Position numbers and translations under genes: made by a program. Under the pieces are notes generated by a model, which saw only the letters and a list, made by a program, of their open reading frames with translations, searched no databases and was not told the DNA's origin. A stretch of 64,000 nt of DNA from Apus apus (lineage: Eukaryota > Chordata > Aves > Apodiformes > Apodidae). Below are positions 1 through 15,300 of the stretch, piece by piece; position 1 is the stretch's first letter, and every line of letters begins with the position of its first letter. Where the stretch lies: assembly GCF_020740795.1 (NCBI RefSeq), contig NC_067294.1, positions 3,844,001 to 3,908,000 of the forward strand, read 5' to 3'.

Positions 1-1776
1 TGGTAATGAGGTGTACATTGGTCTCTTGTATAATAGGTCATTTCCATTCACTGTCCCTGTTTCTTCATCCAGACTGTTCAATGTGGGGATGATCCTTGTC
101 TTCTTAAGGACCAGTATCTGCTTCTCTTATTCTGAATTTCTCTCTCTTTGTCTTTGTTAGGATTTAAGCCATACAAAGAATAATTTACCATATAATTTCA
201 GAACCAAGTTTCTCAGAACTGCAAGATATTGTGGGATTTGACCCAATTGAATCTAATTTAAAATTATTTTTTAAGTTTCAGTTTTTTGAGTTAAGTTACT
301 GCTGTGGGGACAGGGGAATCTAAGCAATGTAGAAGACAGAAATTTGCATTTAAAAAAAAATGACAGCTAAGATTCTCAGGGGCATTAAGGAACCCAGACA
401 CTGAAGAAAAGTACAATATATTTTGAAGGAATGCTGCAAGAACTGACAATTTGAAAACTACACTCTGCTTTTCTGAAAGATTGTGCAAGTTTTCTAGTTT
501 GTTTCTGAAGACATTTGTCTTCCTTGTGCTTTTACTCTCAGACCAAAAATATGCCTTTGATTAACTCCTGGGTCTTTGTAAATTGCTAGTTGCTAATGGG
601 GAGTCCTCTTCTACGTCCCTCACGTGTCTCCTGCACCACCACTTCTGCAGGCTGCAGATGAGTTGCTTAGCTTGAGGCCACCCTGTTCAGCAACAAATAG
701 ACATTAAACAAGCCTAAAGCCAAACTGCAGCCTTAGCAACTAGTGACTGCTCACACTGATAATCTTCCTAGTTTTCCAGTTTGCCTTTGCAGAGCTCAGA
801 AGTTAGTAGTCAAAAGTTTTAGAAGAGCCTTGATCTCATAGACACCAGCTGCTGATCAGCAGTGAGTCTTATTGACTCATCTCTCTCTGTGACATCCTTT
901 TACAGGCACATATGTGACTGTGGATGCCCAGAGTCAACAATAATCTCTTTTCAAGGCAATAAAATGTGGATTTCCTTGAAAAGGGACCAAACTGTGACTG
1001 TTTGGATGTGGTGTTTTCTTTGCAATAGCAGTAAGGAATTGGGAAAAAAATCAGTGCTGAGGAAATGGTTACAGAAGCTGTTACATACTGAGAAAAAAAA
1101 ACTTTACATGCTGTTCCTTTGTTTAACATTGAAATGTGAGTTGGGTTTCATATGGAAGCAACAACAAGTAAGTGATGTAGCTACTCACGTGTGCAGAGAA
1201 AAGGAGGAGAGATGATTATCAAACAGAAGACTGAACTTAACAGCTATAGATAAACTAAATATTGAAACACATTCTTGGTCACTGCATAGGTAAATGCAGA
1301 AAAGTTTATGTAGTTTCACATCCACCAGTGACAGATGGCATCAGAGGTTTTGATGAGGCACCAAAGTTCCAGCTATGTCTAGGGTGGTTGCTGATGGTAT
1401 TAAATTTTTCTCTTTCTCTTGAAAACTGAGAAATTTTGAAGGCTGAAAGACCACGTTATCCTTTATGGTGGGAGGAAACTGAGACCAGCAGAGCAAGTTG
1501 CAGAAATTAATTTGAGTTTGTACACTTCTCACAAATCCAGGGACATTCCTCAGTCTCCCTACTCAGTGCAGAGGGATCTATATACATGTGTGTGTATAAT
1601 CCCTTAACTTAATAGGATGGGCTTTTAGCAAAATAGTGTGGTGAACTGGAGAGAGAAGAACTCCTGGGAAGTAATAAAGGGCTGAGAAGCCTCACTGTTC
1701 TGTTAGGCCATCTTACAGGAAGCTCTCAGCACTTTTCAGTTCGTTCTGTGTTTTGAATCCCTGAAGGATTCATCAG

Positions 1777-1808
1777 CACACACACAAAAATAATAATAAT
1801 AAAAAAAA
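1777..1808. repeat. compound (CA)n-(TAA)n microsatellite
   Basis: Short CA run, then AAAA, then TAA units and an A run. Confidence 0.9.
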
Positions 1809-4800
1809 TTCTACTCCTTGGCACGCTCATTTTTTGCATGAGAGCCTCTGAGGGATACAGTGTCTCTGCAAAGACCAAAGCAAAACTCCTCTTTTGACCA
1901 AAAATGCTCCAGAAAGTTAATATCTTTATCTGTCCACACAGAGTACTCAAAATCTCTAAAAGCTTTTTAAAATTTATTTTTAAGTGGAGCAATGCATTGC
2001 CAAAGACTGCCTTTTTGGTGTGTGTGGTAAGGCTTGCTTTCTGTTGACTGAATTTACCATGTCTAACCTTTCTTTCACATAATAAACTTATCGAGGAGCA
2101 AAGGTCACTTATTTGGAATCCTCAGTACCACCAGTTAATTGAAGGGTGACCCTGCTCATAACAGAGGCTTCTTGGTCTGTTTAGCTGTAGATATTCCCAA
2201 TGTGACAAAAGAAGAAAGGGCTGAGCAGGCAAGTTCAGTAGGTTGGATCATGATGTCAGAGAATGTATCACATTGTCCCGTAGGAAGCTTCAGTTGCATA
2301 AACTTTGCAGATTTAAAAACAAGAATAGGTCTTGTTCTAAATAATGTATAGTTAAACACAAACAAATTAGGCTCTACACTTTTCCTGACTGAGCTGTATC
2401 AATGACTTGCTTAACAAGAGAAGTCTTCCCCAAAGTCAGGAGTCCCTGTACCCAAGAGCTCTGTCTGAGTGTGATTTTCAGTTTTACAAAATGCACCACT
2501 TTGCTTTTAACAGATCACCAAATCCTTATATTAAAACACGGTAGTATCTGAAGGTCTTGCAGCTAGAGGTAGAAGATCAAAGGGTCAAATCATTCTCCAC
2601 ATGTTGCAGCCTAAAGAAATTTCTGGATTTTCAGCATTGACTGGTTCACTGGCTGAGTAAGAAGATGCCTCAGTGACATGGATTTAAGGAGCACCTGACC
2701 TAAGGGTCCAGACAGACCCAGACATGGATTGTGCTCCAAGCTGTCAGACAAAGCTGGACTTGGGGCTGTGAGACTGAAGTTAATATCTCCTGGCTCTCAG
2801 CAAGGACAGAGCACTGAGCACAGAGCTGTCCAGCTTCCAGCCTCCAACAGCCACATGGCTTGTTGAGCTGAGGGAAGAGTGAGATCAGATCAGTCCCTGC
2901 TGAGATGTCCCAAGACAAATGGATTTAAGTCCACTGGGATTTTTAAAAAGTTTCTTAAGCATTCATGAAAATCCCTACCTGGCTCCTCTCTTTGCAAACT
3001 TAATCACTTTAACAATCTGATTTCTGGTGTCCAGCTCTCTCTTTCTCAGTCTTAGCTTTCTTTTGAAGTAAGGAATTCCTGTCCTCCTCAAGCATATTAA
3101 AAAAATAAGGAGCTCAGCTAATGTGATAAGCCAGGGATTGCAAAGGAGTTCATAATGAAGAGCATACAGCTATACATATATCCTGAATAAACTCTGTTTC
3201 AGATGCAATTCTGAACTGCAATATTCAAGAGCAGTATATAAAGATGTACAAGTTTCACACACAATAGTTATCACAACGTTGCACAAAGCTCAAATACCTT
3301 TAGGGTTTTGTAGGGTGACAATATAGGATATTGTACTCAGTGCTCACACAAACATGTAGCTGGGATCTGAACCTGTGTTTCCAGCTGTCTAATGAGAACA
3401 GTGCTCCAGCAGCACACAACAGCAGGCAGAATTACTTTCTGCAGATAGCATTAGGTAATGGTGATTCTCTCATCCTGCCCAAAGGACATGAGGTTTTTTT
3501 TTGAAGTTAGAAGGTTTATTAATTTGTTTTTATGATTTAAAAGTTCTCTCAGGCAAACTCAAGCAACTAGAAATGTAGTTGGTATGATATAGCTGCCTGT
3601 TTGTGTACTAAAAAAACCCCACTCCTGTTTTATATAACCTGGGCGTTTCTTCCCTCCCAGTGTACTATGAGATTTTTTTCTATGCACTCTTGCTTTAGGG
3701 AGTTAATCAATGCAGGTGTTTGGAGCAGATTTTCTATGCATTACATGTCCTCTCTAGAAATCTGGAGATTGCAGGGAGTTACAATTTGGCTAATAAAAGA
3801 GAATGTCCAGGGAGACTGTTCCTGCCGGGATCTATGTCAGAATACACACAGCCCCCACAGCTACAGCTCAGGGACCAACACCTAATTGCACTTTTCACTT
3901 ATGTTCAAGGAGACAATTACAAGCAGTGTCTAAAATAGCTACCCAGGAAGAAGTGGGAAAGCTGATAGTCAGACTATTCAGTTAATTGTTGAGACACCTG
4001 AAATATGTGGGTGGTGCAAAGCAACAGAGTGAACCTGTTGCATCTCCGGGCTGGATCCCATCAGAAAGACTCACTAGTTCCTATCAATGGTAGGAAGGGA
4101 AACCAAGACCCTGGAAGTAAATCAGTCAAGGACTAGAGGGGACCAGATTTGCTACTCTCCAGCTCTATAAACTTTAGAGCATGACCCTGACTCTGCTCTG
4201 TACCTCTAAGGCATCTTGCAGGGCAGGTTGCACACAGGCAAACAAGCAGAGTGGGAAAGGACCTGTTGTGGTTTCCACCACAGACTATATGGTCGTGAAG
4301 AAAATACATACTTCATAAAGCTTGTCAGTTCAATCTTGTTCAAATAAGTAGCTGTTCCTATTTTATCCTCCTTTAGCTTTCAGACCTTTTTAGTATGAAG
4401 CAAAGATATGCATTTCTAAACTATAGTTGGCCCATCCCTGGAATGAGGTCTGTGTGATGACCTTTATGGAACTCCATCATTTTGGTGGCATTTTCTGCAG
4501 CTTGCAGCAGGTAGCAAATAGTTTTACTCAAAGCTTCCAAATACTGTAATTTGATATTCCAGATGGTGGTGTATGGTGCCATTTTGACTTTACCATTATG
4601 CTGTTTTATGGTTTTTTTGAAAACTAAGTACATAATGCAAAAAAAAAAAAGTCCGTGAAAATATTCAAGTATTTTCTTATGAGGCTATAATATAGGCAAA
4701 ATGGGAAATGAAAAGAACTGCCATAGATGTCCTTTTTTACCTGAGAACTATGATTTTCTAATAAATGGAACATTCCTCACTGAAGAAGAAATATGTTTAT

Positions 4801-6320
4801 TAAAAAGAGCCATTGTTTGCTTTTCAAGGTAGTGGTTTGGACTTCTGTTTGCTCCTTAAGCCTGAATGAATAATGTGTATTTACACTCACTGCATATAAA
4901 GCTGCATTATCTTTCATTACTCTTGCAGCCTTTCTGGGGTGTTAAGTTAGGAAATATGTTGTAATTAAAAATGAGGAGCTAGCTTTAAAAAATAGTTACT
5001 CATTGCTGTGCCTGGAAAAGAAATGTTATTTCCTTTGTGACAAAAGAATAATAACCCTGGCAGATGGGTTTCTGCAGAGCTGGAAGAAAAACTCTGTTCA
5101 AGTGGGATTGACAAAGCTGTCTGTGCAGAACACGAAGTCCTGTTGTGGAGGTAATAAAAAAGACACTATTTCAGCTCAACTAGTTCAAATAATCTGTGCT
5201 TGAAGCTGCTTTCTGACTTGCTAAGTAAATATTACAGTGCTAAGATGTTAATGACTCTTCCACTTTATTGGAGTGACCTTGTTGTTGTTACCTCAACATA
5301 GACTGTATGAAATATAAAGTTGTGTTGAACACAAAGCTTTGATATCTCCTGTTCTGAATGATATGAAAGTATTCAGACATCCTCATCCTCTGTTTGCTTT
5401 GGCTGACTCTTATTTTAACAGATTACTAGTTTTAGAAGGAGATGAATTAATATGTCATTGAGCCTGGACTTTCCTGTGTCTTTCCAATTTTGGAGAGGGG
5501 TGCTGTTGCTTCCCTGTGAAGAGCTGTCCAGATGGCTTTGGTGTCTCACCAACTTCAATTTCAGAAATGAACCCACCTGAGGGCAATAGGGACAATTCTT
5601 TTAATGCCCCTGTGCTGAGAACAGGCTACACAAATTACCAAGGTAAACATTTATTTTAAATACTGAACCCTGTAAACCCCATCTTCACTTTTCCCCCATT
5701 ACAATCAGTAATAAGCCTCCATATTTTTGTTAGAACTAGATGAAAGCTGAAATAACTGTCACAAGGGAGACTAACAGATAACCACAACTCTGCAAGCCAC
5801 AGAAACCTGGTGTCCCCACATACTAGAGCACATGCCCTAAGCAGGACTGTATGTCTGGTTGTGTCCCTTCTCCCACACAGACCTACCAAACCCCTGAAGT
5901 CTTTGCTTGGTGTATTTAAATGAGCTGTACCTGTGGCTGTCCTAGCAGAATTGGGCTTGTTGTGGCACTGTGGGAGCCTCGGTCAGCTCTAATATCAGCA
6001 AAGAATTGAGTATCAGGCCCAATTCTCTCAGCTGGATTGCAACCAACACCTGGGCTGCTTGGCATAAACCCAGTGCAGGTCTCAGTAAATTCTAGTGCAG
6101 TCAGGGCCCTGGCAGCTGTAGATGCATCCCACTGATATGGGAAGAGCTGAAGCATTCTGGTATTTACAGAGTAAAATGAGTCTTTAAGGAGGATTATCTA
6201 GTGTAAACTTCTAAGTAGAGACTGAAGAGAATTGCTTCAATTTGTCTTTTTTTTAATGACTATTCAATGTTTCCCAATTTCTTCCTCTCTTAAAACAGAC
6301 TAATGAATCTCCCACCAATC

Positions 6321-6358
6321 ACTCCTTTTCCCCCCCCACCTCCCTCCCCCTTTCTTTT
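6321..6358. repeat. C/T-rich tract
   Basis: Pyrimidine-rich stretch with an eight-C run and CCTCCCTCCCCC, broken by only two purines. Confidence 0.9.
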
Positions 6359-9300
6359 GCAGTGGTTTTCAGCTCTTTTTGCAGGGGAGGAAGGGGCCCA
6401 GGTGTAAGTACCCATTGGCTCCTCTGGCCTCTTATAAGAATGAGACAGATTGCTGACAAATAGGAGCCAGGTTGGATCCCCATTATTTGGTCTCTTTATT
6501 TTTACATTCTTTTTTTTTTGCTAAAAAGTTCATTTAAAAGAGGTGAAGCAGAAAAGCTTCTTCCAAAAATAATTAGTCGCTTCAGCCATGTGAAAAGGAA
6601 GAAAATCTAAACCCCTGTGTCTTCAACAAAGAAACAAACCCAACAGTAATAAAGCCTACCTTGGAAAGGTAAAAAGGTACAAATCAAAACATTTGGATGC
6701 AAATCCAATGGTTTCTTCTTGAAGGGCAGAATGTCACCGAATTTCAGACCTAATCAGGATTCTTCATTATCCTGTTTGGTAAAGTCAGACCTGAACAAAC
6801 TGAAACTTGCTTTCTGATTTGGTAAAAGTTGCAGTTGAAGTCTAGTCTTTCACCTAGTATTTCAGTTGAAAGGCAAAATATCAGAAGGGCTATTGGAATT
6901 GTGATCAATGTTGTGTTTGAGAACACTAAAGGACTTGCAGTAAAGATCAGGGGTTGTTTTCCTGGTTTTGGAGGGACTGAAATACTTTAACAACTTGAAA
7001 CTTTTGTATTATGAAGCCTGACTTCTGGTACTCCAGTCTCAGACCTGCTGAAGATGCAAAGCAAGGTATCTTCCTGAGCTTGTGCCTAAAGATGCTCTCT
7101 GGAAAGCTGGTTCAAACCATGCAGACCTGAGCCATTTACTTCCTCTGAAGCTGTGTACTTTAAAGGAAAACCAACATACACTTTTGACTCCTACTTGATA
7201 AACTTGATGCACATACAGACTTTTTAGGGCATTTTGGAATGTGGATATTCCAAGTGAAACTTGGCAGGATTCCAGATCAAGCAGTGATGGTGCATTAAAG
7301 CTTGCTATAGGTAATATTTGTCATTTATGTATTTTTCACTTCTTCTTGCTGGACTAATTGATACCAACAGTGCTTCCTGGGCTGCTGTTGCTTGGAATAA
7401 ACTTGCTGAGACAGCATCTCTGTTTGCCAAGCAACATGCATTACTATTTATAAAATCCACTACTAGAAGAGCAATTATTACCAAAGATGACAATGGGTTC
7501 CGTGTAGGAAGGCTGATACTTGGTTAATTATGCCTTTTTGCTGGTTTTGTTAGAAGGAGCTGAACAGGGAAGGAAGAGCAATATTTCACAATTTAGTCTT
7601 TGTAGATGTTGCTGAGAAATAGAGTTTGCCATTAATATTTGAATCCCACTAAGCTAGACTCAAACTTTTTACCTATATAAAGGGAACAAATGCTTCAAGT
7701 CTAAAAGCAGATTGAGATCTTTGTTTTCCTAATCTGTTTTCTGAGTCCAAACTCATGTTTCTTTGCTTTGCTTTATTGACCTCAAAGTTAACAATGGTAA
7801 AGAGTCCAATATAAATCACTCTGCTAAGATTAAGTTCTTCCATGGTCCATCTCATAAAACATCCCTGGGGAGCTGTTGCTGGATTCTTTGTAGTCAAACA
7901 AGTAACAAGTAGCTTTGATTCCATGGATGAACAGAAACCACATAGTTATTTAATGGTACTAAGCTAAGTTAATTAACAAAGGAAGATGATTAATCCAGTA
8001 AAATGTCTCAAGAAAACATGGGAATTTGAGTTTAATCTCTGGATGCATATCCACCAGTAAGGCAATTATTTTTATTGTAATAGGGAAGAGAAAGTAGAGC
8101 TGATATTTCTGTCAAGAATGTGCTTAACTCAGCCGCAGGCATCACAGTTGCAAGCTTGTAAAACTTGTTTGAAGTGTGCTGTCCATACTGTAGCTTTCAG
8201 AACTACTCTGCTTGCAGAAGTCAGTTTTACAGAGTACGGAACAGAATTTTTAGGAAATTAGAGCTATAGCTCTTTGTTTCCACTATTATCATCACATCAT
8301 ATGCAGCGAGGAATGTAAAAACTCAATTCAAATCAGTGCAAGTGACTCCTCCCCAGCTAGGCAACCGTGGAGCTCCAGCTGCCTGATTCAGGCTGGTTAT
8401 CTACCACAAGAAGCCTACCCTAAGTGCACAAAGCCCATCATAAGCCCTGAAATGCTCTTTGAAAATCTTTAAATCTTAGGCCTTTGCTGCTGACCACCCA
8501 CTGACATCAACCCTGGTCCTAAGTCCCTCCTCACCCAGTGACCAAACTGTCACTCTCTGAACATACTTCTCCTTCTGCAGCAACCCTACAGGTTTCTGAG
8601 AATGGCAAGCAACATTTAATGAAGATTTGCAAAATCTTATTCTTTTGGAGCAGAATAAGATCTGATTATCCATGAATGGGAAGGGAATGAAGGGGATGTT
8701 TTCATTTCTATGGAGTATGTAAGAAAAACTTGCTGTTAACAATTACCTCCAACTGGGGATTTATTGTCCCTATTGGAGTCATCAGACTTTGAAGACTAAA
8801 TTGGACTCTTTAAATTCAAATGTCTTTATATTTTAGCTGAGTCCAAATTAATTCCTTTATTGTCCTTGAAGGGCAGCTTAATAACAATTAAGTAGCTTTT
8901 ATTCTTAGAAGAAACAACTTATGAATTGCTGGGTCAGGGAGTCCCAAACATGAGGTTGAAGTGAATCTTAGTGCTGGGGAATAAAAAAACAGTCTCTGTG
9001 CTCAGTTTTAATAGTCTCTCTTTGCCTTTTTAAGAGGCCTTCTATAGTAAACCCCATTAAATTGGTGATAACAGTTTTTCAAACCAGGTTGAATTAAATG
9101 TTAAGATTTCAAACTGTGTGGAGCTTCTGTTTCTGACAGAAGAAAATTAAATGTAAGATTAATATAAATGTTAAGCTACTACTTCCTATATTGTGAAAGG
9201 CTGGGATGTGAAAAGTGCTTTCCCTTGTTAGTAACCAGCCAATGGTTCAGCTACTTAGAAAGGGCCCAGTTCAGCCACTGGAAAATGAGTGGGCAGAAAT

Positions 9301-12300
9301 ATCTCAGTATCCAAGTGTTACTTTTGGGGAAAGGTTTTTAATCATCTTTGGCTGAACATCTCTAACTGCCTTTTGTATCAGAGAAATTGTTTTCTTTGTG
9401 TCCTCACCTTTGCTGACAGAAAATACAGCACCCTCCTTCTGTTCTATTAAGCACTCATCATTATTGCAGTGTGAATGAAATTCATAACATCCCGAGCACC
9501 GTAAATTTAGGCAGGCTGCATCCAAGCCAGTTGTCATCATCCTCTCAGAAATAATACAATTTCAACTAAACGCAAGCCCAAATGTTCCCTCTAGTTATCA
9601 CAAAACAATGCATGAAAATCCTGCTGGCTGCAGCTGACATGATGACTGATGGTGGCCCATTGAAGAGACCGTTGGCGTTCTGAAAACGCAAAGGCCTGCA
9701 GACAAAACCTGAAAGCAGCTAATGAACAATTGCCCTTGGAAACACACAAGACAGAAGCCATTCCATCCTGTCCCTTTATATATTCAGAGGCACGGGTTCT
9801 TGGTAATTCACCAGAGCCGTCACTCACTCTATGATTCATTAGATATTAAGGAAATGTTTGAAGTTGTCATAAATGAGACGACAAATGTGCAAACTAGATG
9901 TGCAGAAGTCGACCTTCATGCCACTGAGGAAGCTCAGAAAATGCTTTAAAAACTCCCAAGCCACAACACTCCAACATAGAGATGTCCCAGTTTAGCACAG
10001 CTTTCATTTGTCACAACAAATACATCCATTTAATACTCAAGTAAATGTTCTATCCTAAATGATCAGATCTTGTGACTAAAGACTAAAATAAAAGTGAAAC
10101 TTCTGAATAATCGTTCTCTGCATCTTAGCTACTCTGTGATTCTGCCTCAAATATTTTGTTTGACCAAGTGTGAAGGGTTTTTCCGACAGCTTCAAAGATT
10201 CAAAAGAGCCTCAATGTATTATTAAGCTATGTTAAAAAAGAAAAGAATTCTGCTCTAGTTCTGACTAGCCTTACAATAAACTTTCAGTTACTGCACAACA
10301 GTGAAAGATTCTCAGAAATACAGACAGTATCATCTGAGAACTCAGAAATGTTCCTTCCTGAAGACTAAATCTCTATGTCTGCATGTTGTTTCTGTGTAAA
10401 GCTATTGTAAGCTGTGCCCTGAAAATGGGTATTTTCTGGGCTTCCAATACTCCAGCTGAAGAGATCTCACTTCAGAAGGTCAAATTCTTTCTTCCAGTTT
10501 GTGGTTTGAATTTGCTCACATCCAGTTTGCCTGCAAGCTATGCAGTACTGTGAATACTGCAAAATAACAGGAAAGCTTACAAAGATGTCTGAGGGTGGAG
10601 GAAAATACTTTAAAATACAAACCAGGATGATCCAAAGTCCTACAAATTCTGATCTCAACTTAGGAGCAAATTAGGCACTGTAAGCTTGATTCTCAGAACT
10701 TTTCTCTGATTCCTGCTCATTCAGGTTAGTTACTTGAAAACCAAATATTCTGGGTTGATATATTTTCCTGTTCGCCACATTTCTGTAAGAGACTTGGATT
10801 GATGGCAACTGATGATCAAAATGATGCTGCTCTAATGATGAGGAGCAGCCTTCACCTGTACACCTAGTCTGTGCTATACTTTTGGGAAGTATGCCAAGGA
10901 ACACTAGATCACGGACTAACCTTCTTACTTCAACTAACAAAGATTCAAGTTATATTTCTGTACCATCTTACACCACTGTTTGGAAATGTAGCTGAAATAT
11001 GTTCACATGCACAGTGGAATGAAGAAAACTGTTGAAGGAAGTTGAGAGTTCTACCTTAGTACCTCTCTTTCTTATAACATGCATTTCATCTCAGACACAT
11101 TTTTTTCCAAGCAGTGTCTCTGCAGAGCTAAAGACCTGTAGACTTCACTGATGTCCACATCATGCTATGAGACTAAAGGAGATGGGGTATGAAGATAAAA
11201 TGCAGGAATGACTTATACACTCTGTGAAAGCATTTTGTTTCATACAGTTGTAACTAGTCCTTTGATGATGGAGTGAGGATCTAATTTCACAAGCCTTTCA
11301 TGTAAATAATTCAGCTCTAGGAAACCATGCCAGGCTGCTTTCTTTTTGATGCCTTGCAATATGTGTGCAACTGCAATCCTCACAAAGAAAAACTTCTTGT
11401 GTTTTTGAAAGATGCTGACTATTCTCTAAGAATATTTAGAACTTGCCAAATAGCCTGAGCCTATTAACTGTGGGTGCGTTGTTTGAACTTTTTATTTTCC
11501 TGATCACGATGTGCACATTTCTGAGGAAACAGCTGGGTCTCTTGTGCTATTGAGACTTTAATTCCCTCCTTTGCTCCAAAATGGAGACAAAAAAACCCTC
11601 CAAGGTTTTTTTTTACCTTCCAGGTAACAGGTGAATTCAAACTGTGACCCTATGAGAGTGGCTCCTCTTTCAAAGCACCTTTTGGCTACCCTGTGGATAG
11701 GAATATACTGCCTCTGGTGCCACACTCCAGAGGCATGCACAGAATGGGTATGTGCCCATGGCTGGGCACATGGATGCTGAGTGACCTTGTCCTTCTGGGG
11801 CAATCCACCCCCTAAACAGAAAGCCTGAATAGTACGGAACAGAGGGAGAGCTGTGCTATAAGAATGGAAAAGAGCTTTGAGAATAACTTGTTTGGTCACT
11901 GTGGGATGCCAAGAAAAAGATTTGGGTTCATCTTCTGACAGATTATTGTGTATTCTAGGATTTAAAGGAAAAAAGATTCACTGTGAATAGAGAGGCCAGG
12001 AATTTAATACTCAGTCTCCTGCAGGAAAGACAAGCCCTTACTGGATGACAGCATTTATTTATGTCCAGAGATGAAATGTTCAGGTTCTGATCAGTAACCA
12101 AATGCTTTGACACTGTCTTTTTCATGACAGTTTTCACAGGGCTTTGGTCCCATTCCTGCTTACTGTGAAATAAAACCATCTAATCTTGAAAGCTGCCATG
12201 GAACAGAACATGCATCCTCTCAGTAGCTTTGCTTGTCGTTGACACAATAATTTCCATGCTACACACAGGCAAAACAAAGATGAGAGATTAAAGGGTACAC

Positions 12301-15300
12301 CTTCCCTGTACATTTTAGTTCAGATTTGCATGCTCATTTATCCTCCACCTTTATCTCCTGCCACACTTTGATTGTCATCTTGTATCATTGAAGTTTGTGG
12401 CTTCTAGGGGCAGAATTGAGCCAGAGCCTTTGAGTCATTTGCAGGCTGGGTGTCTGTACCACGAATGAGTCCTGCAAGCTGCCTTTCTCCACTGGATATC
12501 AAGACTGCTGGTGGTTCCAGTGGGTGATTGGGTTGACTTTGAGCTCAAAGGGAAGAAAAAGAGAAATTCTCATTCCTACTAACCACATCACATTTTCATT
12601 TAAAACATTTTCTTTATTTGAAAAGCAAATGATGCTTTGAATCAATGATTTCCCTGCATGGCTCTTGGAAGGTTTACTTCCTCTCCTTTATGTTCTCCCT
12701 CTTGTTGGGAGGGCCCAAGGCAGTTTTCTCCACTCCTTTAGCTCTGCGCTTGCACCTTTTTGAGTGTAATTTCCTGCTGTCTCTTTCCTGCTTCTTAGGG
12801 ATTCAGCTTGCTCACCTTGCTCACCTCACCTCATTATCTCTTGCCCTTCAGTTTCTACTTCATGTGGACATTTGTGTGTTGGCATCTAGGTTGTGCCTTA
12901 GTGCATGCCATGCCTTCTGGTGCTGGTGACAGTCTGCTCCTGGGTGGCAGCATTATCTTATGAAATACTCCTATTCTTTTATACCACTTGCTTTCTCAGG
13001 CAGGAGCTCCTTAGTTCTGTTTTCACACCTGGATTCTTCCAGCAGAATCCTAATACATGGATGTTCTTTTGATTTGAAATTCTCAGAATTTGAATTTTTT
13101 CCCCTAGTGCTGCATAGTTTTGATTTCCATAAGTTAACTTTAGTGAATGTAGTACTTAAAATTCCAGTGAATGTCTTTGCTCTCTTTGTTACATGGATAT
13201 GAGAGGGAAACTCAGTACAACTGCATGCATAAAAAGATAAAAGTGCCAAATTTAAGACTCTTTTTATTCATTTAAATGTTGAAATGTACCTGCCTTACAC
13301 AAGATATCCTCAGGCATGCTCTGAGGTGGGTGCATACTCAAAAATATAACAGATCATCACAACATAATATAGAAAAAGAGTTTTATAGAACTCTGGTTTT
13401 AATGATCATGAACGTGACAGCCTGGTAATTACACGATATTCTCTCCATATCTAACAAAAATACTTGTGAGCTGTTGACTGACATACGAACACAATTTGCC
13501 TCATACTCTGCAGTGAATCTGGGCTGTGTTTTATTGAACTTGGCACAGAAAAACTGTTAAATGATCAAGTTAGAAAGCCCACAGGGGAAAGAATCTCTCC
13601 ACTGCTCTGGGGAAAAAGGAAAGAGTTGGCTTTTGCTGTAGTTTCTTCAGCATATACAGGTCTTAATATGGATACTGTAATGGTGATCCTTTTTGACTCT
13701 AGATTGTGTGTAGCCTTGTACTCTTCAGGGCTTATCCCATATGGGACATCCCATAAATGTTGTGTGTAATTGGATGGAAGCTTTTGTTCAAGGTAAAGGC
13801 TGGAGAAAATTACCTGATAGCCCCAGCATGAGAGTTAGGCCCAAGAGCACCACTGGGGTTGAAGGAGCAAGCTAAGCAAGCTCTGCTCTGCCCTTGTTTT
13901 CCTTCCTGGACATTCTTACCCGCTGGAGTAATTCTGAATTTGTGACACATGATCAGGAAGCAATACATCAGCTCCATAACAACTAAGCTGCTGAAACAAT
14001 CTTCCTGGGAGTGCTGAGATAGGAGCTCTGATTATATAGAAACTGATCTAAAACCAATGGATTTGGGGACGAACTGCCTCCAGCAACTTACTTGACCATA
14101 ACAAGAGTTGATTAGAATGTGTGCCTGAGGTGAATAGGAGACTGCAATGCCAATAAGCTCCAGATCCTACTGAGCTAAGAAAATAATCATCAGAACTGTG
14201 AGATGAGCTAAAAGCCTCTGACAGCCTTTTGTTGCCTTATTAAGTGAACTATGTCCCTCTTTCTTCTTGCATTTTCTGGCAAAGGAAGGACATGTTACAT
14301 GTTCTGAGAGTACCTGTATGGGGGGACGGGGGCAAACTGTGATGAGAATGCCTCAAAATATAAATATTAAACCTCAGCAACTGACAAAAAAATATTTAAA
14401 CGTCTCAGTTTTTACTCGCATTTTTTTAACAGGACTTTCTAGACAATATCAAAGCTTGTCTTTGCTCTGCTAAGTATCTTTTAAGCTGCAGAGTGCTTGT
14501 TAGGGTGCATCTTGTGTATTGGGGCCATACAAAAGGCCCTGTTCTGTCTCTCCTATAGTGATGTCTTGGTTGAAAAGGTGCTGTTTATGTTGAGTCTCAG
14601 AACTCCTCTGTGGGAGAGAGATTTGAACTGGAGCAAGAACATCATTAGATGCTGTTAGATTATGGTGACCATATTGTAGCATTTCAGCAAACATCCTCTT
14701 TAGACCTGTGGTTCTTGCACAATCTGCACATAAGGCAATACAACAGCTTTATCTCCTGTCATAATGTCGTGCAAAAACACTGTAGGGCACAAACTCCAGG
14801 GGTAGGCAGATGACAGGCCTTTTTCCAAACTGGCTTATTCATGATCCTGTGTTGTGCCATGTATCCAGATAATGATGGGATCTGATTTCTTTTCCTCTTT
14901 AGAGAAATGACATCTACCTCTGTGGATCCTAACAATGACATTTGCATTACAATGCATGGCCTTTCTAACCTCCTGCCTGCAGTGTTCAAACTTGCCCTAA
15001 TCATGACAATGATTAAAAATCTCCTGAGCATAGATTATTTTCTGATGTTAAAAGATAATATAAGAGAAAAATCTTAAAGTTAAAATCTTAAGTCAAACAG
15101 CACAGCAAGGTAATTACCCAGAGAGGGTCTCACTTCCTTACATCTTTCTGTGTGGTGTATTGGGTCAGATTCCATTGCTTGTGATCAAAAAATGAACACA
15201 AGGTTCAGAGAGACACAAATAGGTCACCCTCTCTTGCCTGGCTGAATCAGTATTGTGTAGCTGTAGTTGAGGTTTGCAAGATCTTTAACAAAAGTTCATT

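Larger units (their letters stand above)
1..12600. other. intergenic DNA, no gene recognised
   Basis: AT-rich sequence with frequent stops in all frames. The longest open stretches (117 codons at 862-1215 on +, 113 codons at 11558-11899 on -) are within chance expectation for this length and show no domain, signal peptide or compositional coding sign. Apart from the simple repeats listed, nothing recognisable. A weakly CR1-unlike, GC-richer patch lies at about 2690-2920 with no identity that I can assign. Confidence 0.7.
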
